Shown: positions 57,401 through 64,000 of the stretch, piece after piece
Layout of the letters: the number at the start of each line of letters is the position of its first letter
Position numbering within the stretch: position 1 is the stretch's first letter
Origin: Acanthaster planci
Lineage: Eukaryota; Echinodermata; Asteroidea; Valvatida; Acanthasteridae
Direction: 5' to 3'
Length of the DNA: 64,000 nucleotides
Assembly (NCBI RefSeq): GCF_001949145.1
Contig: NW_019091593.1
Coordinates: 98,101 to 162,100, forward strand
Program-made: the position numbers and the translations under genes
The notes under the pieces: model-generated
Seen by the model: the letters and a program-made list of their open reading frames with translations, nothing else
Databases searched by the model: none
Told to the model about the DNA's origin: nothing

Positions 57401-60400
57401 ACAGGGTCAGCTGAAAACTTGTATGGATACAAATGCAAAATATTCATGCACAATGGTGCGCCATGCCAGAGGGCCAAGGTGGTTAAGGACTTCTTGTCAA
57501 GGAACAAAGTCAAAGTTCTTTACTGGCCTGGGAATAGTTCTTATCTCAATCCAATCGAAAATCTCTGGAAGGTTGTGAAAGACAAGGTTGCTGACAGACA
57601 GCCATCAAATGCCAAGGCATTAGTGGAAGCCATGAAATATTTCTGGGAGAAGGAAATCTCAGTGGGCTACTGTTAGTCTCTCATCTTGCATACAGGAGGT
57701 CACCAGAAACAGTGGAGGGCACACTGAATATTAGATTTTTAACATGGAAATGCAGTCAAATAGCAATTCAAGCAAGATACTAATATTACACATTTAAAAT
57801 AAATGTAAGTTTCAAAGATTTATTTGCTAAAGTTTGATTTTCCTTCAAGTCGAGTCACCGCATTTTGTATCGGTGGTCTTAAACTTTTGCAAGTGACTGT
57901 AAAGTTGTCAGCATTTAGTACTCCATCACAATGAGACCATTCTTAATAATTTCACTGGTATCAGCAAATGATTTTGTATGCCTAGGAGTGATTTTTGGCA
58001 AGCTGCAAAGCAAATGCAAGCTTATGTTATACCGATTTCTGTCTTCTGTCCGTCTGTCCATCTGGCTGTCCTCAAATGTTTAAGTTTTTCCTTGCAGGTC
58101 CATAGGTGTGAAAATGTGCAACTGAGTACTTGTTTACTTCCTCTTGGAATAAGCCATTTGCGAGTTTAATTTGAATAAAATCTGGTACACTGAGTTCTTT
58201 GAATTCACATGAACATAACTACTTTGCGGTCGCTTTGCAAAAGCTTGCCCCGAACCACAAGGTATAGCAACAGTGTCTTTAATCTTGGGAATTCAAATTG
58301 TAGTATTTCTGTGCAATCAGATAACACAGTGTACCATATTTTATTCAAATTTAACTCGCAAGTGGGAAGGGGGTGGAGTAGGAGATGGATAGGATGATGG
58401 AGGGGTGGAGATAGATGGGATTAGGGGTGGAGTCAAAGTAGACATGGTAGATATGGGATGATTGGGGGAGTTAGAATTGTAGAGGATACATGTAGGATGA
58501 TGGGGGTTGGATACAAAGTGCAAAACTGTACTCACAAATCTCACAAATGCACTGCTTATATAATCGTCTAGGTCTAGTCTGACTATACTGGACCCAAATT
58601 CTTTAGGCATTCCTCTCTCCTGTATAGAAATGTAGAGCCTTTTTTCCTGTATCTCCCTTGTTGGTGGTCTTTGTTGATTTACTTTTAAACAATAGGTGCC
58701 TTTCAACAGACAGTCTGCGCACAGCACTAACTAGGTTTTTTCTCCTAGAGTATGATGCTATGGTCCATAAAATATCTTGTACATCTGTATTGCAGTCAAC
58801 CAATCTTGTAAAAATTTGGATGATGCTTGGTTAGTATACACCTGTAATTTAGTAACCATATTTGTATTACTTGGATGTCTCTTAACATAAGCTGTTGTTA
58901 GAGGAAAGATATTCAAATTCATAACTAGCAGCGAGCCATGGCAGCTTTGCCATTCTAGGTTATCTCACAAATCATCAAATTTTGATCTGCATTTATGCTG
59001 ATTTAGAGTTTCAAACTGAATTGTGAGGGGTTCCTATTTCAAGCACAGTAAAAGTAACAGCAAGGCATGTAAAGCCAGTTACGTGAAATTAACTTACATG
59101 CTCAGGTGTATTGTCTGAAGTCTGTGAATACGTTTGTATTTCCCTTAGGGAACATCTTACCCCCGTCAGTGATCCATGCCAACATCAGCTACATCCTCCA
59201 GGATGGTGCCCCTCCCCCTGAGCACCCGCTTGGTTTCCTGACCAGTGAGAATCGCAACACCTGGGCCAGACTACGCCAGCACATGGCTGGCCTGAGCGCC
59301 AGCAATGCTGAATCCCTGCGCCGCATTGACACTGCCATGCTGTGCCTTTGCCTTGATGATGTCTCGCCGGACACTCCAGAGAGCATGACGAGACATATGT
59401 TGCATGGCAACGGGAGCAACAGGTACGTCGCATGGGCCATCCCTAATCTGTCAAAGTAAAAAGAGTACGGCGATTCGCAATACAGTGTGCCGCAAAGAGG
59501 TTGCTACAGAAAGGTCATTTTTCATTTTATTGATACACACACCGTACCCTGACCCAATCCAGGTTCTTAACCCTCCTATGCTGAAGTCACTCTTTGGGTC
59601 ATTTGGTGAACACCTCAAAGAAGCACAACTGTGTTGTGTTGTGCACTGCACCAACAGTCCCTCACAGGAATATCAGATTGCACTTTTGTGCTGCCCAACA
59701 ACTCTGCTTCACTTTTTCATGTGCATCATTGTGCAGTAAACCAAATGCAGNNNNNNNNNNNNNNNNNNAACTTTACATGTTTGAGTTCCACATAGAAAAT
59801 ACATGCTCACCAGTGACTGTGGGCATTTGTGCACATTCGTGCTGTAAAACCAAAGGAGGGTTAAAGATCAACTGTGATATTTTGGGAGATTTTGCAGGAC
59901 TGGAGAAGAAGATCCCAAGCACTATTGAAGTATGCTGGATATATGGATAAAATGTTGACATTAAATTTGGTTTACAACATGTTAAAGAGTTTTGGGAAGT
60001 CAAAAAATCTGCCATTTAAACCTTTGAATCTCAAATGATGAATGTTTTCTCTTAAAGTTTGTTTTTGTGTCTGCTTACTGGTAGTGCATGACTTAATGGT
60101 CAGTAAGCAAATTCAGGTAAGCATGGGTTTGGGTTAATTTGTTAAGGATAATAATTTGGATGTACATATAAGATCCCCCACTAGAAAAAAATTCCACATT
60201 TAAAAGAAATGTTCAGTCAAGAAGGATATCTCATTTTTTTTCATACAATCCAGTGACTTAGATGTCTGGTTTTTAGTCCAAATTCATTCTATGGGTCTGG
60301 TGAAAAAAGCAGTTATAGTGTGATGGACCAACGCTAACCTAATATAAATAAATAAATAAATATTGAACCTGCATCTCTCGCTAAATATGGTGAATAATTA

Positions 60401-63400
60401 ACAGTGACTTTGTCTAGGTGGTATGACAAGTCAATTCAGGTCATCCTGTGCAAGAATGGCATGATGGGAGTCAACTTTGAACATGCCTGGGGGGATGGTG
60501 TTGCCGTCTTGCGCTTCTTCAATGAGGTGTACAAGGACAACTCGGAGAAACCTGCCGTAGGGCCCGACTCACAACCGGCCAACGTTGATGCTGCAGAAAA
60601 TGTTCAGAGTGTAAGCTGCCCTTTGCTCGTGTGCAACCCGTTGTCAAGATACTTATCAGAACTGGGAATTTCCACATTTGTCAAGCGTGTGAGCCAATGG
60701 TTGTTGATTCAAACTGTTCTACGGCTGCATCTGAATCTGTTGTCTAGAGCTAGATCTAGGTCTTCACTACAGTGGAGATACACGGAGACAGTATACTTAG
60801 CCTTAGCTCTGGAAGCCCATTTCAGACTAATTTCCGCACAGGTACATTGTATCAATCAAATTCTTCAGGTGGACAGATTCAAATACCACACTAGCTATGT
60901 AATAAATGTCATTGTGGATTCCTGACGTGGATGCGGAGTACGCTAAAACAGTTTGCTCCAAAAAGAAAAATAATGGGTTCAGTGCACTCCACAGGGGATT
61001 GCATCAAAGTGTTATGCTGACTGTGCTTCCTCTTTGTGCAAAAGTACAAAAGTAAAAACCTGAGGGTTTTTTGAGCAATGTGGACTGCAAGGGTTAAGAC
61101 AGCAGATCAGCAAGCTCACTGTCTAATTTTCCTTAAAATGTTTTAAGCTTTAACAGGGGTCTATTGAGCTCATAAAAGCAAAATGAGAAGGAAGTTGCTG
61201 AGTTTACCTCCAACTTGCAGGAGGATTGTCGTCTGCTAATACATCCTGACAATCCTGCCTGAGTCTGAGCGAATGTTCCATTGGCGAAACTTCAACGCAT
61301 TCTGACGTAGCAAGCAATGTTTTGTTCATTTTTTGGGGGGGGGAAACTGCATTTAATTTTTTTGGTGACTGTGCAGACGTTAATCTTGTTTGGTAATCAA
61401 CACTACTACATTGTAACGAGGTCATGTCCATGGTTTTCAACATATGTTCCAGATATATGTTGCAAGTTTGGAACTTCTGTTGGTCATGGAGTTCAGGTTA
61501 AAATTGAGACGAAAACACTGTTTTCGGGTGACAAATGCTTTATTTGTTTATTTACTCATTTTCATCAATGTTTTTCTTCTTTTTTTTTAATATTACCATT
61601 TTCCATATCCAGATACGCTTTGACCTGGATGTTGCCATGAAAGACAGCATCCAGAAAGCCAGGGATGGCTTCCATGCCATGACCAGCCGACTGGGGGTGT
61701 GTGCCAAGCAGAACTTCCTGTTTGGTCGAGACTACCTGAAGAGCACCGAAATTAGTCCAGACTCTCTGATGCAGCTGTCATTCCAGGTGAGGTCTTTTGA
61801 TGTGTGTAAACTTGGCTTCAGAATGGTATGGAGGGACTGGGTTCATGGAGTGGCCTTATGTGGTGCACTTTGACATTTCCCTCCACTTTCCTCGTGCAGC
61901 GTTGCCAAGCGTCTTTGTTGGAAAACTTGAAATTTATTCAATTAATTACTGGTATCTTCATAACACATACTATTGAATGTTTGTGAACAGTTTCATTCAT
62001 GAAATTTAGTCTGAATTTCTAAAACTATGGCATCTGAAAATTTGGCACAAATTCAGCTGAGTGTTTGCTAACATGGCATACCTGAATAAAATCTCAGAAA
62101 ATCTTACTTGAAAGTTTTGAATTGCTTTTGAGTTGGTAAATTTTGATAAATCATTATTACCACCACTCATGTACCCAACTTTGACTTTGTTAGAAATTGT
62201 TTTCTTTATTTAAAACGCCTTTTAAAAGAGTTTGAAAAACAAATTGAAAAAAATCAGGCCAAAACAAAATTTCATTTAAATCTTCAACAGTTACGTACTT
62301 TTAAGATCTATAAATGGGAATGTTGAGAAAATGTTGAGAAGTTCCGTGGATTGTGAATGCCAGCATCTGAAGTTAGGGATTCAAAACAAAAAGCAGAAGT
62401 GGAAGCCAAATGCATAACCGAGGAATAGTCAGTGTATTCATCTGCTAAATGTCTGTGTTAGTCAGAATGCTATAATGCAATGCTAAAATGAAAAATGAAG
62501 AGTGTTCTCATTGTGAGATTTACACTGTGTCTGAATTGCATGTACTTGGCTGCAGCTTGAATTAATTACACAAGACTCTGTGGGAACTGGCAGCAGTCAC
62601 TGTCAGACTCATGCATAATTTCAGGCAACAGCCAAGTAATTCGGACAAAGCCTTATTCAAAAAAGTGAGAACGTTTATCTTAACAGCCAGTTCTGTTGGA
62701 TCCAGACACCTAGAGAATAGTCTGGTGACCAAAATAAGAAGCCACCACTCTGTGCCAACTCGTGCATAAGTCATATGTGTGCTTTGAAGTGCACGCTCAC
62801 CGGCAATGAGAGACAAGCTGGCGATCATTTTTTCAACCGGACCTCATGCACCCCCCGGTGCTCACTTAAAGACTGCGCATGCAACACGAATTGGCGCCCC
62901 ATGCCAAATGTGCATAAACCTGTGCACGCACGCCCTGAGTTTCCACCAAAGCACCATTGCCTTCATGTAAACCTCTCTCTTGTTCCCACATGAAGCGTGT
63001 AGGATATTGTGACTCGTCAAAATGCATGCATGCCTTAAGCACAAGAACCTGTGGGAAAAGCATGTGAGTGCAGTGCCAACCACAGTAATCATGTTTCCCA
63101 GGGGAGACTTGATATTCCGTTTTTTAGGACAGTTCCCTTTATGTACAACCTCCTGCCCCCAGATTGGCTTTTACACCCTCACCGGACAGACAGCGCCGAC
63201 CTACGAGTCTTGCAGCACGGCAGCCTTCAAGCATGGCCGCACAGAGACGTTACGGCCAGCCACCATGGAAACTAAGCAATGCGCGATGGCATTCCAGAAG
63301 GACTCGGGAGTTAGTGCTCAGGAGAAGAGAGCCCTGCTGAAAGCATGCTCAGACAAGCACTACGGCCTGACCAAGGAGGCCCTGATGGGTAGGCTAGAAG

Positions 63401-64000
63401 AGGAAGATATGTGCTTGTTAAATATTTTACAATGGTTCTTTTATAATTTACCTTGTAGGGCAAGCTTTTGCATAGTGACCACCATCTCTTGGATGACAGG
63501 TTCGTTTGTGCCTTCTTATCCACTGAGAACAGTGTATTGTTGCAAGGCGTTTCTTATGTAACTAAGCAAAAGCTTACCCTGACGTTATGTAAAGAGCACA
63601 TGAGACATAGGTATAGATGCTTTAGTGTGACCTAGCTGGCTTTGGTGAAGATTCTCAAGTTTGCAGCTTTGAACCCTGAATGAACCACTTCTCGTTGACC
63701 ACTTGGGCGTTTTTTTTTTAAAAACAGAAATAAGATTTGTCGTCCTTTTTTCAACCTTTTTAACCTGTAGGCAAAGGCTGGGACCGCCACCTGTTTGGAC
63801 TGAGAAAACTCGCTGAGCGGGACTTTGCCCTGCCTGAGATGTTCACCGATCCTGCCTACGCCAACATCAACCACATCATTCTCTCCACCAGCACCCTGGC
63901 CAGTCCGGCTGTCCTGATCGGTGGCTTCGCCCCTGTTACCCCTAACGGCTTCGGGATTGGCTACGGCATGAACAGCAACAACCTGGGAGTGAACATCACC
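48346..64000 (+). CDS. CPT2: CPT2: carnitine O-palmitoyltransferase 2, 3' end cut by window
   Basis: Mitochondrial carnitine palmitoyltransferase 2, which converts long-chain acylcarnitine plus CoA to acyl-CoA on the matrix side of the inner membrane for beta-oxidation. Exons: 48346-48426 (proposed), 52759-52984, 54387-54446, 55200-55303, 56422-56555, 56882-57084, 59149-59422, 60418-60610, 61613-61786, 63163-63388, 63771-64000. Phases close, giving 635 codons; human CPT2 has 658 residues, so about 40 are missing at the C-terminus. Family motifs run in order: [62 protein letters not shown] (catalytic His, about residue 383), [17 protein letters not shown] and [10 protein letters not shown]. 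No frameshift or internal stop is seen. CPT2 is preferred over CPT1 because there are no N-terminal transmembrane segments and the N-terminal and RLPIPKL regions match CPT2. It is divided into far more exons than vertebrate CPT2. Confidence 0.95.
49309..50339. mobile_element. hAT-like non-autonomous element with 8-bp duplication
   Basis: Starts TAGGGCTGAGCC and ends GCGCAGCCCTA, inverted termini followed by pairing ATTCGAATATTC-like subterminal runs. Flanks gtgttacg (49301-49308) and gtgttaca (50340-50347) agree at 7 of 8 bases. An 8-bp duplication with TAGGGCTG-type ends fits hAT. No transposase. In proposed CPT2 intron 1. Confidence 0.83.
49910..50155. mobile_element. MITE TGGGTAATTC family, copy 2
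   Basis: Same order as 22502-22749: ggtaattccagaaattagga, tgtgtccctgttacatgtga, tggaaatatcac, and end ttctggaattaccca. It is nested inside the hAT-like element 49309-50339. Confidence 0.82.
51385..51478 (-). repeat. CRE-containing dispersed repeat, copy 2
   Basis: Reverse complement of the gene A intron 3 copy, nearly identical over about 75 bp, including TGACGTCA. Lies in proposed CPT2 intron 1. Confidence 0.75.
52759..52984 (+). CDS. CPT2: CPT2 exon 2: N-terminal mature region
   Basis: [20 protein letters not shown] then [20 protein letters not shown] and [20 protein letters not shown] match the CPT2 N-terminus closely. An alternative acceptor (gtggcacag) would start the exon at 52785 in phase 2; it removes YFWAILWH but would need a different first exon. 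Donor GTGGGT at 52985, phase 1. Confidence 0.9.
53477..53772. mobile_element. MITE of the GGGCCTCAATTTCATGG family
   Basis: Left gggctcaatttcatggctct and right, read in reverse, agggcctcatttcatggcac are inverted; about 296 bp, no coding capacity. Lies between CPT2 exons 2 and 3. Related to the interrupted element at 35496-36289. Confidence 0.7.
54387..54446 (+). CDS. CPT2: CPT2 exon 3
   Basis: 60 nt. [20 protein letters not shown] matches the DKQNKHTSYIS segment of CPT2. Acceptor cctttcag, donor GTAAAG, phase 1 both sides. Confidence 0.93.
54660..54956 (-). mobile_element. tRNA-derived SINE of another family
   Basis: On the minus strand, A box tggcctagtgg (54943-54933) and B box ggttcgaatcc (54899-54889) are near-consensus. 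The tail runs through gcaacctgcaatggactgat. The head resembles a tRNA but continues into a non-tRNA body, so it is not a functional tRNA gene. Between CPT2 exons 3 and 4. Confidence 0.75.
55200..55303 (+). CDS. CPT2: CPT2 exon 4
   Basis: 104 nt. [20 protein letters not shown] then [15 protein letters not shown]. The WFDMYL..R.S.VLN.NPF motif is shared by the carnitine acyltransferases. Acceptor ctcctgcag, donor GTAGGA. Confidence 0.95.
56020..56130 (-). repeat. CRE-containing dispersed repeat, copy 3
   Basis: Diverged inverted copy: actctattcatttgcacca and gctggttcaaatgacatgtg correspond to the other copies, with TGACGTCA degraded. Lies between CPT2 exons 4 and 5. Confidence 0.65.
56422..56555 (+). 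CDS. CPT2: CPT2 exon 5
   Basis: 134 nt. [20 protein letters not shown] then [20 protein letters not shown]. Acceptor ctttttttcag, donor GTGAAA, phase 2 out. Confidence 0.95.
56882..57084 (+). CDS. CPT2: CPT2 exon 6
   Basis: 203 nt. [40 protein letters not shown], then [19 protein letters not shown]. Joining GCT AG with TCGG gives an Ala-Ser-Arg junction. Donor GTAAGA. Confidence 0.95.
57306..57901 (+). mobile_element. Internally deleted Tc1-like transposon
   Basis: TA at 57306-57307 and 57900-57901 flank a 592-bp element. Termini share caaa(a)gtttaagaccacc in inverted orientation (left agtcatgtgccaaagtttaa; right reversed cagtcacttgcaaaagttta). Encodes only a C-terminal transposase fragment. 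Between CPT2 exons 6 and 7. Confidence 0.87.
57419..57676 (+). pseudogene. Tc1-like transposase C-terminal relic
   Basis: [20 protein letters not shown], then [20 protein letters not shown]. The [13 protein letters not shown] block with its catalytic Glu is typical of Tc1/mariner DDE transposases. The second catalytic Asp, normally in QDNAPCH, reads as Asn in HNGAPCQ, and the N-terminal DNA-binding and first-Asp regions are absent, so it cannot be active. Confidence 0.88.
58362..58465 (+). repeat. Purine-rich low-complexity stretch
   Basis: About 100 bp almost only G and A with scattered T (ggaagggggtggagtaggag; gatgatggaggggtggag). In CPT2 intron 6. Confidence 0.7.
59149..59422 (+). CDS. 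CPT2: CPT2 exon 7
   Basis: 274 nt. [49 protein letters not shown] and MLHGNGSNR; the last is the conserved H(G)(D/N)G.NRW region. Acceptor tttcccttag, donor GTACGT, phase 2 out. Confidence 0.95.
59751..59768. other. Assembly gap (18 N)
   Basis: Short N run in the intron between CPT2 exons 7 and 8; no exon is affected. Confidence 0.99.
60418..60610 (+). CDS. CPT2: CPT2 exon 8: catalytic histidine
   Basis: 193 nt. [20 protein letters not shown] then [20 protein letters not shown]. The His of FEHAWGDG is the general base of the family (His372 in human CPT2). Acceptor tttgtctag, donor GTAAGC, phase 0 out. Confidence 0.96.
61613..61786 (+). CDS. CPT2: CPT2 exon 9
   Basis: 174 nt, phase 0. [20 protein letters not shown], then [21 protein letters not shown], the LSPD...QLA/SFQ segment of CPT2. 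Acceptor catatccag, donor GTGAGG. Confidence 0.94.
63163..63388 (+). CDS. CPT2: CPT2 exon 10: [10 protein letters not shown] motif
   Basis: 226 nt, phase 0 in, phase 1 out. [40 protein letters not shown] and [12 protein letters not shown]. Donor G|GTAGGC. Confidence 0.96.
63771..64000 (+). CDS. CPT2: CPT2 exon 11, runs off window
   Basis: [60 protein letters not shown] and [14 protein letters not shown]. It contains the STSTL substrate-binding motif. Acceptor aacctgtag. The open frame reaches the last base. Confidence 0.96.

Noticed and set aside
57419-57676. Intact transposase gene
   Set aside because: Only the C-terminal third is present and a catalytic Asp is replaced.
60611-60925. Extension of CPT2 exon 8 through its open frame
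   Set aside because: The frame stays open after a GTAAGC donor, but similarity to CPT2 stops exactly there and resumes at 61613.

Overview
This is a stretch of animal nuclear genome. Genes are split into many short exons with GT-AG introns, base composition is AT-rich, introns carry mobile-element debris, and there are three assembly gaps. Very frequent self-complementary TGTACATGTACA-type microsatellites, short inverted-repeat transposons, tRNA-derived SINE-like repeats and a foldback element built of 15-bp repeats suggest a marine invertebrate deuterostome, most likely an echinoderm such as a sea urchin. That identification is inference.

Three genes are supported by protein similarity recognised by eye and by splice sites whose phases close. 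(1) An SLC26/SulP anion transporter on the + strand, here called gene A: 15 exons from 1651 to 23426, with the N-terminal coding exon apparently left of the window. (2) A second SLC26 transporter on the - strand, gene B: 15 coding exons from 45522 down to 30604, with a closed reading frame of 759 codons. (3) Carnitine O-palmitoyltransferase 2 (CPT2) on the + strand, from about 48346 (proposed first exon) or 52759 (first secure exon) to the window end, where about the last 40 residues are cut off.

Genes A and B lie tail to tail, separated by about 7.2 kb (23427-30603) in which I see no gene. Eight of their internal exons have identical lengths (111, 165, 83, 148, 114, 78, 96 and 177 nt) and matching phases, so they are paralogues from a local inverted duplication or an old pair that kept its structure. 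They differ in the cytoplasmic loop before helix 8, the STAS insertion and the C-terminal tail; gene B can end in a class I PDZ ligand. Gene B and CPT2 are head to head, and a candidate non-coding first exon of B ends about 0.3 kb from the proposed CPT2 start codon, so a shared promoter is possible.

The introns and spacers hold many non-autonomous transposons: TTAA-flanked piggyBac-like elements, a hAT-like element with an 8-bp duplication and another element nested in it, a Tc1-like transposase relic, several foldback MITEs, three SINE-like copies, a 32/38-bp minisatellite just before a STAS exon, and a three-copy repeat carrying a CRE-like palindrome.

The genes do not form a pathway. The two SLC26 proteins are plasma-membrane anion exchangers or channels; CPT2 acts at the inner mitochondrial membrane in long-chain fatty acid oxidation.
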